Shown here: in pieces, positions 11,218 through 24,015 of the stretch | Layout: every line of letters starts with the position of its first letter | Numbering within the stretch: position 1 is the first letter of the stretch | NCBI GenBank assembly: GCA_905178155.1 | Contig: CAJINV010000001.1 | Location: forward strand, 7,137,794-7,201,793 | From: Amoebophrya sp. A120 | Lineage: Eukaryota; Sar; Dinophyceae; Syndiniales; Amoebophryaceae | Length of the DNA: 64,000 nucleotides | Direction of reading: 5' to 3' | The notes under the pieces: generated by a model | What the model was told of the DNA's origin: nothing | The model's input: the letters and a program-made list of their open reading frames with translations, nothing else | The model's database searches: none | Program-made: the position numbers and the translations under genes

Positions 11218-14200
11218 ATGACCACACCCGGGATGAAACAAGTCGGCGTATTCAAGGCGACAGCAGCTGCCGTTCTTGGCATGCTTCTTGTGATTGTTTT
11301 ACTCGTTTTTGGCCCACGACCGCTTAAATCAGCAAATCGCATCGACAGGCCCGCTGCGGAATCTACGCTGCCAGGCACGGTGCAGGCAAACGGCGAAAAA
11401 GGCAGTGTGTTTGACGAGCTTTGCAGCGATGCGAGAATACACTGCCCGCCGTTCGAAACGAAAGTTTCGATCGGTGTGTGCGAAACCGCGCGCAGGCTAT
11501 TAGAAGAGCATCGAAAGAATCCACACAGAATTGACAAGCCACCAGGATGGCCAGAGCTCACAGCACCGGCAAGCAGTGCGAGCAGTTCGGTAGAAGCAGC
11601 TGGGGTAGCAAGAAGGGCAACAGCATCGAGCGTGTTATTCAGTGCTGCAGATGTTGACAAAAGATCAGAGCATGCTGAAAGTGCGAGCATACGGTGGAAC
11701 ACGGAGGGAAATGTTCAGATATCAGGCTTCGCGTGGCGGTTGCGGGGCCGAGAAAGCAATAGCGAGCAAATGCAAGCCTCAGATGTGGCGGGAGTTCATA
11801 ACCTAGCTGGGAGTCCTTCTCGCCAACTCCAAACCGCGGGCAGTTCCTCAAGTTCGGAAACGACTGCATCGACAGGAGACACGTCGCAGCCAATCTCGTA
11901 CACGCGCCAGAATGTCACCTTTTACCTCAACAACACCATTTCAGGCAGGGTGGAGCAGGATACCCTCCCGCTGCTCACCAGGGGGCGCTGGGTCACGGAC
12001 TCGCAAAACAACCGGGTGAATCTCCGGTAAGAAAGACGTTGCTTCGAGTGCTACTTAAGGAAAGCATACGCATATTATAAGTTTCTTTCTCTTTGACATT
12101 TCTAGTCGTGATCATCACTCTTTCTCCCTGAGTCGCGTTGTTCAACAACACCAGGTGCGTGAACTGGTACGGGCCGCACATGGGGCACGCGCACGTGAAC
12201 GGGCTCAACGCGCAACCGCTGGACGTGATCGCGCAAATCATCGTGGAGGCCGATTTCAACTGCGTGCGCCTGACCTACTCCCTCGACTTGGTGTACAACC
12301 AGACCCGCATCGGGAACCCATCGGACCAACTGGCCAAGAACCGCGAGCTGTGGGACCTGTCCCCGATGCAGATTTTCGACCGCACCGTGGAAGCGCTGAC
12401 GAGAAAGAAGATCATGGTGTTCCTGAACAATCACATATCCTCCGCCGGCTGGTGCTGCGACAACGACGACGGCGAGGGGTTGTGGTACACGCAGAAGTAC
12501 AGCGAGCGGGACTGGATCAACGGGCTGCTGCTGCTTTCGCAACGCTACGCAAACAACCGCTACGTGGTCGGCCACGACATACGGAACGAGATCCGGCCCA
12601 GCATGGGCAAGGACCCCGTGTGGTTCTCGAAGGACCGGTTCGAGGCCTGGGCGCCGGCGGCGCTGCGCGCGAGCCTGGAAATGAAGAAGGCGGTGCCCCA
12701 CCAGCTGATCATCGTGTCCGCGCTGTACTACGGCATGTTTATGTGCGACGTGGACGAATTCCCCGTGCACGAGCTGGTTCCCGGGTCGATCGTGTATGCC
12801 GCCCACGCCTACAAGTGGTACTCCATCCGGTGGCACGTGCGGACCATGATCGAGGTGTATTTGTCCTCCTTCGTGGCGTTTCTGGTGTTGTCCTGGATGT
12901 TCGTGCTCTACCTCGGACTGCAAACGCGCTACTGCCCCAACAACTGCTTTACGAGGCTGTTGACGCGCTCGTTGCGGTTCTGCTGCAAGCGGCGGAGACG
13001 ACTGGGAGCGTCGTCGCGCCGCAGCGACCGAACCAGCAAAATGTCGACCCCGAGCAACTACGATGCTGGGGACGCGGAAAATAAAAATGTGGATGGAGTG
13101 CTGGAGAGGTACAAATGCATGCTGTGTTTTTCTGATGCGGAACTGAGAGCGGATTTTAGAGATATCCAATCGAAGAAGTTTGTTTTCGCACGGCGCGAAA
13201 AAAAAGAAATCGAAACACGAATATCGGAAAAATGATTCTACTTTCAGGTGTTGCCACTTCATAAAGTACAATCGCGTTGTGTCTCTTGCGGGCTTCTTGA
13301 CCTTTTCCGTCCCCATCATGGCGTGGACCAGTGCGATTGTAGGCGAGATTTGTTCGATCCACGCGCGTGCCACTGCGATGGTGCTCTTCATTTTCGCGAG
13401 CGCCGTTGCTGGTGTATCAGCGCTGCTCTGGTTTGTCGTGTTCGTCCGCGGCATGATCGAATACGGACCGCTACTGAATGAGGAAGCAAGCACCTCGCGC
13501 CTGCGCCAGCTGCTGCAAAGTCCGAACTCCCCGACCGGGGCGAACGCGGACAGCGGGGCCGAAGGGTCCGACAGCGAGCACTCCAGTCAGCACAACCTGT
13601 CCATGCTGCGTTCGCCGTTGGAGATGGTGAAACAGGAGCGCAGACGGGAGAAGCGGTGGTCCCGTAAATTGAAGCGGCGCGAGAGGAGGCGACTCCGGCG
13701 CGAGGCAGCGTCCCGGGGGGAGATCTTGCTCAGTCCGGAGATCAGCAGCAGTGAGGACGACTCCAGCGACGAGGAGGGTTGGCGGCATTCCTCTGCCGAG
13801 CTCGATGTGTATCCGCGACCGATGGTTGGTGCCCCGGTCAGCGGTACCTACTCGCGCGGCTCGCCGCTGTATCCACCACCCACCAGCAGCGGCGGCAGCT
13901 CGTTCCTGGCCACCGCTTTCAGCGACCAGAAGCCGCTCACGACGGGCCGCAGTGTGCGCGGAGCACCAAAACCGTCAAAGGTTGTACTAAATCAGCAGCG
14001 CGGCATCACCCCGCCATCCACGCGCTCCAGCAGCTTTACCGAGCAAACGGCACTGCAGCAACACCGGGGCGGAACACGAAGCGGGAGGCTGCTGCAGCCT
14101 GCGCCGGTTGGCGGGCCGCGAATCCGCGGTCGCAGCACGCCGCTGCAGCGCGCCCTGAACGCGCCGCCCTTGCACCGCGACATCTCCGGACAGCAAACGA

Positions 14201-16598
14201 GTAGCGGATCTTTGCGCCGAACCTTTTCCGACACGACAGGCGGCGTGCGCCTCCAGGTCATCAGGAAAATCCCCTCGAGGAACGCCCTGCAGCAACAGCC
14301 GCAGCCCGCCGAGAATCCGCCGGCGCTTGCGCCGACGCTGCAACGAAAACAGAAAGCGAAGAGGAAAAAGCGGTCGGAGGGTGAAGCTAACGCGCCGGAA
14401 GACGAAAAGTTGTCTCCACACGCGACCGTGAGCGAGTCGGAGCACGGAGGATCCTCATCCAGGGACGGCGAAAACTTTACCACCAGCAATACCCCGCTCG
14501 CGCCCCAACCGGATGAATTTCGTCTGAAGTTGCGGGAGGCGAGTCTCGGTTTGAAGCGAAGTTTCCAGGAGATGGGCGTCGCCATGAGCTCCGAAGAGCC
14601 CACGCCGGAAGTGCACAGTTTGATCGGGCACGAGGGTGGTCACTACAACATTGTGCCATCCTCTAGCTCGTCCGCCGAGCCTGGGCCGACGAGGCTCGCA
14701 GGTAGAGTAGAACCTATCTTTGATCATGTGTCCCGAGGAGGTTGAGCGTTGGGCTCAGTAAGTAGAATCGTCAGTGCAGAATGCTTTTTCTTGATGTTGA
14801 AAACTGCGCTTTGCAGCAAACTGACTTTTTGCACAAAACAGGTGTTAGAGGGCGCGTCGATCCGCACATCGCCCCGCAAGTAGGCAACCAAGCGTTTATT
14901 AGCCGCGACAACAGTAAAACGTCTTCGCAGAATATGCGCGCCGAGGGGTCGTCCGCCTCCGCGTCTTCGTCTGCGCAGGAGACACATGACTTTCACTCCT
15001 TGTCAGAAGAAGAGCTGGAAATGGAGGAGGAGCCGTCGTTCCGCGCGGTGGTAATGGAAAGCCCGGACGTGGCCGCCGGGGTTCCCGCGTCCAACAGCCG
15101 GCACCCCGACTTCCAGCGCCGCTTGCAGTTCAACGCCGAAGGCGACCACCAGACGGAGTTCCCAGCCGCGACTGGCGGAGAAGAAGTTGCAGTTGAGGAG
15201 GGGCGGGACGACCAGCAGCTGCTCAGTCAGCAAAGCATGAGCGGGGTGCGATTGGACGAAAACCGCGGGCCGAGTCAGATACCGATACCACTAGGGGACG
15301 AGTTGGCGTTCGAAAACTGTGCAAGTTCGTCCGAAGCGGACCCTGGATCCGCGGGCAAGCGGCACGCGGAAGAAATGGGAGTGGACACGACGGGAACAAG
15401 GTTTGCTGGGGCCGAAAATCTCATGTTTGCGCACCATGATCACAGAGTGCCACAAGCAGAAGGGGAAAACATTCCGCCCTCCATTCCTGGGCACGACAGG
15501 TGGACGCGGACGACGACGATGACGCGGCCGCGCTCTATTGTGACCAACAATTATAATCGCGCCACCTACAGCGACCCCGCAGTGTGGCAATTCCAATTTC
15601 ACAACACCCGGAACGCCGGCGACTCGTCTTTGTCCAATAGCTCAAGAAGCGTCTACTCAACCTCGGAGCAGCCGTCCGCGATCCGGCACAACGACAATTC
15701 CCCATTGAGCATCAACATCGACGGCGCCAGTAGCATCTCACCGGCTGGCACTACAAACGCCGGCAGAGCGAATCCGGGGTTGACGATCTTGAGCGGTACG
15801 AGCGCGATCAGCGCCGTCCCGCCCGGCACAACAGCCGGTGCTGCAGCCCCGGGCAGCACGAGAAGCACGTCGATGCGGAATTCGCTTTTCGCCGCCGCGA
15901 AACCGCCCGGCGGCGCGAAGAAGAGCGTGCAGTTTCAGGAGCAGCCGCTGACCCCGCCGCCGCCGTCCGCCTTCCGCTACAGCGCCGACCGGTTTGTGCA
16001 GAAGCGGTCGCGGCAGTCCGTGGTGCCCCCCGCGCTGTTTGGCGGCTCGGAGTTGGCCGACCTGAAGCTCCGCGAGCAGGCGGGGAAGTGTGCGCCGCGG
16101 ATCAGCACGCGGTGCGGGTGGCTGCGCCGGTGCATCCGGTTCCGCTGGTACCACTGGTTTCTGATCCTACTCATCGTCATGGTTTTCACCCTGGCCATGA
16201 TTTACTCCTACCTCGGCAGCTACGAGCGGTTCGCGGACGAACTCGACAAGAACTGGGGCTTCCTGCTGCACAACGGCCGCGCGCCGGTGTGGCTCAACGA
16301 GTTTGGTACGGGGAACCCGGGCTCGTGGTGGCGGAACATGATGCGGTACATCAACGAGAACCGCGTGGACTTCGCCTACTGGAGCATCGACGGCCAGAAG
16401 GAGCCCGGCCGGGAGGAAACCTACGGACTCCTCGAGATGTGGTACGACGAATACAGGTATTTGTCAAAAATGCTGGACCTGAGCCCGCACTTCGACTACC
16501 AAACGCGGAACGGCAGGATTTTCCCCCTGGCCGTCGTGCAGTACAACGACAACCACGGAATTCTGCCCCCCTGGGACGGATTCTACGACGGGCAGTGA
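11218..16598 (+). CDS. Membrane GH5 (cellulase-family) glycoside hydrolase with catalytic domain split by a multi-TM insertion
   Basis: Exons 11218-12026, 12155-13108, 13248-14701 and 14842-16598 (GT-AG introns) give 1657 residues. A signal anchor lies at about residues 14-31. Residues 271-500 match the N-terminal half of GH5 endoglucanases: VNWYGPHMG, a substrate-loop segment DNDDGEGLWYTQKY, the acid/base Glu in DIRNEIRPS (about E415) and YAAHAYKWY, equivalent to the family's SAHDY. A helix follows (about 508-525), then a basic Cys/Arg segment, two more helices (about 597-620 and 630-655), about 850 polar low-complexity residues and a fourth helix (about 1507-1530). Only then comes the C-terminal GH5 half with the nucleophile motif VWLNEFGT (about E1559) and FAYWSIDG. 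Four helices and the positive-inside signal place both halves on the same outer side. The substrate is probably a beta-glucan, by family. The gene model is firm; activity is inferred. Confidence 0.85.
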
Positions 16599-17512
16599 AC
16601 TGGCTGCTGGTCAGGCCTGGTTGATGTGCTGGAAAGTTCTCTGAAATAGGCTATAGAAACCTATTAATGAATACCTACCCGCACTGATTTTTTTCCTCAA
16701 AAATCATTCGACCTGCACCTGGCTTTCCTGAATAACGGACCTACACTCGTTGTCGCAGCTCTCCCCAAAGAGCCCAGACCCACGCATTGATTTGCCGACT
16801 TGGCCCTTTTCGATGTTGTATCGGCGATGTTTTGTCCTCGACAAACGCATCAAAGGGAATAAAAAAGCTCTTTTTCTTGATGCATATGCCAAGGAATCGA
16901 TAGAAAATGCCGGACCATTTTAAAAGGTGTTCGTGATCTCTGTGATGCAGTGGGTCCAGCAAGTTCTTTCCTTTTCATTGCGAAAAGCGCGAAATTCAAA
17001 TTTTGGCGAACAAGCACGTCTTTTTTACGAGATCGATCAAACTGTGTGCTCAGCGAAGTGAAAATTTTACGAGATCATCTGACTTTGTGATGCAAATTTT
17101 TTTTTCACTCACAGGTGGAATGGTGGCTAGAAATTCTCTCGCTCCAGCAGTACGCACCCCAGCTGCATCGCCCTGCAAGGAAGTCTTCAAAAATGAAGCA
17201 CAGCGCAAAAGCTGTGAGTAAACCAAATGACCCAAATACTTCAGATCTTCATCTTCCTTCCCTGCAGCGACATTCCATCTATGGGGTTGTGCCTTGTCGC
17301 TAGAACGGTGGTATTGGCGACGTGCGCTAAGTTCTGTGATAAGTACTGATTACGTACAACAAGTCTCCAAATAAAATTAGGCAGGTCGCACTCGCAGATA
17401 GTTCCGTAGAAAAATGTTGTTGTCCTTGTCTTAGTGGAGAGGTGCTTGTTGTCAAGTGAGGTGTAGAGCTGAGTCAGTTTTGCAAAAAGCGACCGAAACT
17501 CGTGTATGAAAA
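16599..17512. other. Intergenic spacer
   Basis: AT-rich sequence between the GH5 stop and the RBM39-like start. The open frames here are short and unsupported; no RNA gene or repeat is recognised. Confidence 0.6.
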
Positions 17513-20206
17513 ATGACAATCTCAGTTGCGCGACTCGAGTACAACGAGAAAGTTCTGGCCGATCCGCGCGCAGGATTGTGGGAGGAAGAAGAACCCAGCG
17601 ATGACGACATCACCGGACGCAATCGCCGCCGGCGGCGTAGCGAGCTCCGGGAGCGCCAGGAAAGGGACAAAAAAGCCCGCGAAGCGGCTGAGAGGCGCGA
17701 ACAAGCAAGAAAAGAGCGACGGCAAAAGGAAGAGGAGGAGGAGAAAAGTATTTCACTTTGATATAATTTTCTGTCATGTCGCGCATGTTGTAGACGTAAT
17801 AAGCCAAGAAACCACTTGAGCGTCTGAAGTTGAGGTTATTCCGCTTTCATTCAAGTATAGCAGTGCTGATGGTGCTTGACCTTTAATATTCGGAAAAAAA
17901 AATTACAGAGCGCCAACTCGAGGAGGCCACCCGGGGCGAGCGCACGGTGATGGTTACTAATGTAAACCTAAAAGCGACAGAGAAAGACGTCTACGGCTTT
18001 TTCAAGGCTGCGGGGAGCATACGCGACATCCAAGTCATCCGCGACGCGCGAAGCGGTCGGTCCAAGGGCGTAGCCTATGTCGAGTTTTACCAGCAGGAAA
18101 CCGTGTCCGCCGCCTGCCAAATGACCGGCCAAGTGCTCATGCTCCAGCCTGTTAGGGTAAGTACAAGTAGTTTTTTCTTCAAATAGAGATGATGTTAGTA
18201 GCAATCTGGATGTACAACCACAAGCGTACTCAGTTTCATCACATCCAAAATCAAAGGGAGTTTCAGTTTTCATGTCAAAGTCTTTAGCGTGCATTAGCAT
18301 TCCCCACTCTTTACAGGTCCAGCCAAGTCAGGCGGAGAAAAACCGCGCGAGCATCGTCGCCCGGGCTGCTCTGATGAACCAGGCGAAGGACCCGGGGCTG
18401 AAGCTGTACGTTTCCGGTCTCGACGGCGCGCTGGCCGCGATCACCGAGGACGACTTGAAGAAGTTGTTTGCCCCGTTTGCCGTGTCCGGAAACATTGAGT
18501 TCATCGATTTGCACCGCGACCCCTACACGAACAAAAGCAAAGGCTACGCCTACATAAAGTTCGAAAAGGCGACGGAAGGGCGGGAGGCCATCGCGGTCAT
18601 GAACGGCTTCAAGCATTCCATGATGGGCGACCAAGAAATTTCCGTCGGTGTGGCTCAAGATCAGGGAGGGCCCCTCATGCTCACGGCGGGGGCCGCAGGC
18701 ACGGCGCAGCAGCAGGTTAGTGTGACTAGAGTTGTTTTTTTTGTGCAGTATGTAGTATGACACGGTCCTTAGTCCTGACGGGTTCATCGCTTTGTATCTA
18801 TCGTCGCGGAAATGCAGAAGACAACGAATTTCAAATGAATTCTGGTTCGAAATAATATAGCCAAAACCAATGCACAGGCTGCTGACAATCCTGACTCCGC
18901 CACGAAAGCCGAACCCGAGCCAGAGCGAAGACCCGTACCCGAGGAAGTCCCGGGCCTCATAACAGACGCCAGCGAGAAACTCCGGCTGTTGATACAAAAC
19001 GACAACCCGCTGCCGCCCGCGGGTGCCAGTATTTTTGGCACGAGGGATATCATGCGCGACCACGCGATGAACACAGTCACCGATGACCCGGATGAGACCA
19101 TGGAAACAGGTATTTTTCCTGCGCGCGTTTAAACTGCTCTCTTTTTTTGCTGATTGGCCAACATGATCTCTTTTTTTCGTTGATGTCAAAAACGTCGAAT
19201 TCCAGCCGAAAGAGTGGACAACCACCACGATTCGCATCCTTGCAAAAAAATCTATCGTCACTCTTCAGGTCTCCCGGGCGAAGTGAGCATGAGCAAGTCC
19301 AGCTCCACCGCGGCGGTCCTGTTTGCCGCCGGGCAAGTCGGCGGCCAGCCGGCTAAAGCCTTCGACCCCTCCGCCCCACCCAGCGACGAACCACCACCGC
19401 CGCCGCCCCCGGCGGCGCCCCCCGCACAACTCTCCGCTATTCACTCGAAGCCCCACCCCAGCACGTTGAACAACAAAGCCAACAATGCCGCAAGCGTAGC
19501 CACCAACCCCGGGCTTCTCGGCGTTCCCCCACCCGCCGCGCTGGTGCCGCCGCCCGGGACCCTGGTGAACCCGCTGATGCCCAACATGCCCATGGTGCCC
19601 CCGCCCGGCATGATGGTTCCACCACCCGGGATGCTTCCCGGCATGATGAGCAACCCCATGATGAACAACCCGATGATGGGTCCGCCGGGTAAGGGGGGCC
19701 CCTTTCCGGGCATGAACCCGATGATGCCGCACCCGGGCATGATGATGCCGCCCGGCGGGAAGATGGGCGGCGGTCCGATGCCGGGGATGATGATGCCGCA
19801 AATGCCCGGGATGATGATGCCGGGGAAAGGCATGCCCGGCATGATGCCGAACGGGATGCAGAACAACCCGATGGCCAACATGGCGATGGCCGCACAAAAC
19901 AAGGGAGGAATGGGCGGACCGGGTTCCTCGATGAACGCCTCGGCGGGAGCAAGCGCGCCGCCAGCGAGAAAACTGGTCCTGCACAATCTGGTAGTGGCGG
20001 AAGACGACAAGGAAACGCGGGAGGACGTCGAGGAAGACGTGCACGAGGAAGCGGAAAAGTCGGGACCAATCGACTCCCTGAAGTTGCAGGGCGACGTGCT
20101 GCACATCCTCTTCAAGGAGGCGCACGCAGCCAGCGACTGCTACCGCGTCATGAACGGCCGCCTCTTTGCGGGCAGAACCATTAAAGCGGAGCTGCTGTCG
20201 TCATAA
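17513..20206 (+). CDS. RBM39: RBM39/CAPER-like SR-type splicing factor
   Basis: Exons 17513-17747, 17909-18156, 18317-18715, 18878-19109 and 19269-20206 (GT-AG) encode 683 residues. The N-terminus is charged (Arg/Glu/Lys), as in RBM39. RRM1 (about residues 88-165) carries RNP1 RSKGVAYVEF and is followed by QPSQAEKNRA, a near-diagnostic RBM39 linker. RRM2 (about 189-275) carries KSKGYAYIKF. A long Met/Pro/Gly-rich stretch (about 455-590) is a lineage-specific insertion. The C-terminal domain (about 605-683) is a U2AF-homology motif with its R-x-F element (GRLFAGR). In other eukaryotes the protein couples U2AF and SF1/SF3B1 contacts to 3' splice-site choice in the nucleus. This is of interest in a genome with so many non-canonical introns. 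Confidence 0.88.
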
Positions 20207-20726
20207 AAGGCACGCGCGACATGGCTGCTTAGAGCTGCTGGAAATATGATTACACGATTTTCTTGCCATTTTCTGGGATGTGGCGTCATCATTCATGAGC
20301 AAAACAAACAAGAAGAAAAGCAAAGAAGCGAATGAAAACTTGTCGTGCGCAAAGCATGGACGTTGTAGCATCAGACACCGGATATGTGGATTTGGTTGTT
20401 TTGTTCACTTTGCACCTGAGGAGCTGAAACCGAGTGATACCCTTGTTAGAATGAGCGTCGATGCGTCATCAATCGAAGTAGAGAACGAAGTTTATTGGTT
20501 CGAAAATCGTTTTTAGTGCCAGGAGGCACTATCTTGCTCCGTAGTCTCACCCCTCGTTTGACTCATCGAGAACTGGAGTTTGGAAAGTGCCACGTGAACA
20601 GCGATTGTTTTGACGGCATTCCAAGGATGAGCAAGCGATAGCAGGATTGAGAGATTTTTTCACAACCACAAGTCTTTTGTGTCAACTACTCATCCGCCAT
20701 AATTTCTCTTTCAGCACCACGACAAA
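20207..20726. other. Intergenic spacer
   Basis: No supported gene. A 78-codon open frame at 20280-20516 has AT-rich codon use unlike its neighbours and no recognisable domain. Confidence 0.5.
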
Positions 20727-21506
20727 ATGCCGGCATCTTCAGGTCTTTTTGCCGCGACGTTCGATGCTGCGGACGGAACCTCGTCTTCAGCGGGACCGAT
20801 TACCGGTTCTACAGCAAGTTCTTCTTCCTCAGCCAGGAGTTCTGTCTCTGATGCAGGCTATTTTCAGAGCCGTTCCAGAAACCCACCGATCGACTCCACA
20901 CGACAGTACCTGCCCAAAAATCTTCTTACCCATTCCCATCGAGGTAGAAGAAGTGCTCACGCAACGAATTTCGCCGGCGACTCTCCCTCGCCGGACGTGG
21001 AAAAAAAGATTCGCAACCCGACGCCACTAGGTCTCATCGCGGACGAGCGGGAGATTGAGCAACTGGTGAGCAAAACGAATTACCAGCTGCAGAACCTGGG
21101 GGCGTTGGTCACCAAGTACTTCAATAATCCAGACGTGGAGTACGGGCCGGAAGACGTGCCGGAAATCATTACCGGCATCCAGGATATGCTGGACCAGTCG
21201 GAGGCGGGACTGTTGGAACTGAAACAAAGGATCGGAATTCTCGGCGACGACGCGAACACCATGCTCCAGCAGGGGAATCAGGCCGTGGCGCAAAGTGCGA
21301 TGCCGGTCTTTGGGGCGGTGGTTGCAGGGCTCGTCAGCGGGTGTGTCGGGACGAGTTTGGCGGAGGTCGCTGATCATGTGACAAGCGAAGAAAGAAGACC
21401 AAATGTAAAGCTTTCGAGGACCAAATCGCTGAACTTTTTGTAAGTAAATGCGAATAGAGCAGAAATCGAACTGAGTAAATGCTCAACCCGCAGAGGTGTA
21501 AAGTAA
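20727..21506 (+). CDS. Uncharacterised 240-residue protein
   Basis: The ATG at 20727 opens a frame with a Ser/Ala-rich N-terminal 45 residues. A predicted alpha-helical segment (about 110-190, including IEQLVSKTNYQLQNLG and DMLDQSEAGLLELKQRIGIL) and a small hydrophobic stretch (VFGAVVAGLVSGCVGTSL) follow. A strong GTAAGT donor at 21440 with an acceptor at 21493 would replace the last codon and add GVK before TAA (21504-21506). If unspliced, the stop is at 21443. The helical part followed by a hydrophobic hairpin could suit a membrane-associated or SNARE-like adaptor, but no family is recognised. Confidence 0.65.
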
Positions 21507-22212
21507 GTAGGTGCGAACATCAAAATGTATCTGTTTCGGACGCGGGATCTAGTAGAGTCGTCGAAGTCGAAGCGCTCACTTTATTCTCCTTGGCGTGCAG
21601 GAGGGACATCATCATACGCAGAAATACATAGTCAGTACGAGACGATCTGGATCTGCTATGCTGCGGGAGGTCGCGCTTGGTGTTTTCTGTGTATTGGATT
21701 TGACGATGCACTTCGAAAAAAGAAGAAAGAGATTGATAGAGCAAATACGAGTTGAAGGGAGCGGAATACGAGAAAAAACTCTTGGTATTGAATCGTGCAT
21801 CGTCAAATTTGCTCGGGGTTTTTTCTAAGTTGTAAACTGTACTTGATGCGCTGTTTTTCTTTCAGCTGTACAGTTTTAGTGCAGTCTTAATCTTTTGGTT
21901 TTGCTCTCCCACTGCATTTAGTTAGTTTTAGAGAGCTAAGAAAAATGTAAAAATGCCCTTGCAAAAGCTCGAATAGTAGTTTTCTTATCCTTTTTCTCAT
22001 CTTCGTCGTCATCGTATGTCACATCTGCAGCACTTCTATCCTCTTCATCATCAGCCGCAATTTCAGCAAAATCAAGCGCAGCAGTAGATACGTCGGTAAG
22101 TTTACATTGCTTAAGGAATAAACTTTAGCGCGACCTCGTCGAAGAGAATAGATACATTCATCATTGTACGGACCACCGGAAAACATAAGCAAAACGAAAA
22201 ACAGCCGCGAAG
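21507..22212. other. Intergenic spacer
   Basis: AT-rich, with no supported gene, RNA or repeat. Confidence 0.55.
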
Positions 22213-24015
22213 ATGTCGAACTTCAGACCGACAGATGCGACCCCGCATGCTCCTTCTGTCGTAAATGCCGCGGCGGCGCCAGCCACCTTCGCACTGACGG
22301 AGGTCCTGAGCGTAGTGACAGGTGATGATGCTCTACCTCTTGAACAGCGCAGATGGGACGCTGCAACAACCACGAAGAAGCAAGTAAAGCAGGCCGCTGC
22401 AAAGGCTTGGCTGTCCTCCGAACGCAATACGGAAAAGAAGCGCAGTTGTTTTTGGGGACGCGTTTCGCTGTTTCCTGAAGGGGCGGACATGAGTGAACAG
22501 TGCGTCATCAACGTAGTGCACGACGAGGAGACAAACTTCGCTGAGTGGTTGCAGGGCTTGCAGGGGACAGGGAGAGGCGACTCCGCCGACGAAGAAGAAG
22601 ATCAAGAAGCCGCATCGCAATGCGGCGGAGAAGTGAAAGTAAAGAACCTCCGCTATTACGTCCGCTACAACAAGACGTTCGAGAGCCGCGAAGAACTCGA
22701 TGCGGCGCTGCTTCCCTATTTGGACCCGGCAGGAACCGCTGCGGAGCAAGATGCGAAAATCGAGGCGGTCGAAAATGTCTACGGACCCCTAATTGTGTGG
22801 GACGTAAGCGGTGTGGATGATTTGTCCGGCGTGTTTTATCGGCAACGTGAGTTCAACCGTGACATCCGCGGCTGGGACGTTTCTGGCGCCGAGGACATGG
22901 AGGGAATGTTCGACGGTGCGGCGCAGTTCAATCTATCCAGTGCAAATATATCCGGGTTTGGAAGGATGCAGCTTGTCATGCGAAATCTAGATCATGCAAA
23001 AATCTGTGTTGTGTGATTTCCAAAAGCTGTCCACTTTTGACCAAGTTGAGGGGGAGTTTCTCATGCAGGATAGGCATGATACAGGTCTCGCAGAACCTGT
23101 CATGCTAGCTCCTGCCATCCAGACGTCACGGATCATGTTAAACCGGCATGACAAGTCTCGTAATCTTCCAGACCCAGACATATTTGCAGGGCATACAATC
23201 AGCCGCTAGACGACTGGGATACTAGCAGTGTGCGCCGCATGACTCAGATGTTTAACGGTGCGGCCCAGTTCAACGGGACACTGGAAAAGTGGGACGTTAG
23301 CAAAGTGGACATCATGAACAGCATGTTTTACGGCGCAACTAGTTTCAACCAGCCCTTGGCGGGCTGGGACGTTAGTAACGTGCGTGATATGATTCACATG
23401 TTCTGCGATGCGACATCCTTTAACCAGCCGCTTGCGGGTTGGAACGTCAGCCGTGTCCGCGAAATGAACTGCATGTTCTTGAACGCGAGTAGCTTCAACC
23501 AATCCCTGGCGAGCTGGGACGTTGGTAATGTGTCCAGTATGCGAGCAATGTTCGAAAACGCGGCAACGTTCGACCAGCCACTGGCGGATTGGAACATTAG
23601 TAACGTCGTCGACATGGGTTTCATGTTCAAGAAAGCAGTCGCGTTCAACCAGCCCCTGGGGCGTTGGGACGTTCGGAAGGTAATGAACATGTGCAGGATG
23701 TTCATGGACGCGAAAAGCTTCAGTCACTCCTTGGGCAACTGGCGAGTCAATGCGAGGACGTTCCGGAGAAGAATGTTCCTCCGAGCCGAGTCCTACAAAT
23801 ACGGACTGCCGCAGAGGGATAGGAGTATCCCCGGGGATCCAACGTTCAAGTTTTTTTTCCCATGTGACTTCGAGACATTCACAGACGAAGTCGATGACGA
23901 GGACAGCGGCGAGGACAGCAACGAGGACAGCGACGAGGACAGCGACGAGAACAGCGACGAGGACAGCAACGAGGACAGCGACGAGGACAGCGACGAGGAC
24001 AGCGACGCGGAATAG
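22213..24015 (+). CDS. DUF285/BspA-like repeat protein with acidic Asp-Ser tail
   Basis: Two exons, 22213-22932 and 23200-24015, encode 511 residues. From about residue 200 the protein is built of repeats of about 25 residues of the type F-N-Q-P-L-x-x-W-D-V-S-x-V-x-x-M-x-x-M-F, the hallmark of DUF285, a BspA-like leucine-rich-repeat relative common in Mycoplasma and in some protists. The introner at 22933-23199 cuts exactly within a repeat (AQFN | QPLDDWD). Its removal restores unit length, so the splice position can be checked against the repeat itself. The C-terminus is an Asp/Glu/Ser run encoded by a 12-bp tandem repeat (about 23898-24006). No signal peptide is evident. The function is unknown; DUF285 proteins often act in surface recognition. 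Confidence 0.88.
22933..23199. mobile_element. Introner element, family A (267 nt, TSD AAT)
   Basis: The left end is CTATCCAGTGCAAATAT plus a diverged CCGGGTTTGGAAG arm; the right end is CTTCCAGACCCAGACAT then GGGCATAC. AAT is duplicated at 22930-22932 and 23197-23199. The internal sequence is clearly related to the element at 55898-56164, sharing TTGTCATGC-type segments and GAGGGAGTTTCTCATGCAGG (with one mismatch). No GT-AG register exists. Confidence 0.9.
23890..24010 (+). repeat. 12-bp coding minisatellite (GACGAGGACAGC units)
   Basis: About nine tandem GAC-GAG-GAC-AGC units with AAC and GGC variants encode the acidic Asp-Glu-Asp-Ser tail of the DUF285 protein. The repeat is in frame and ends just before the stop codon. 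Confidence 0.85.

Noticed and set aside
20280-20516. 78-codon open frame after the RBM39-like gene
   Set aside because: Starts without context and its codon use is unlike neighbouring genes.
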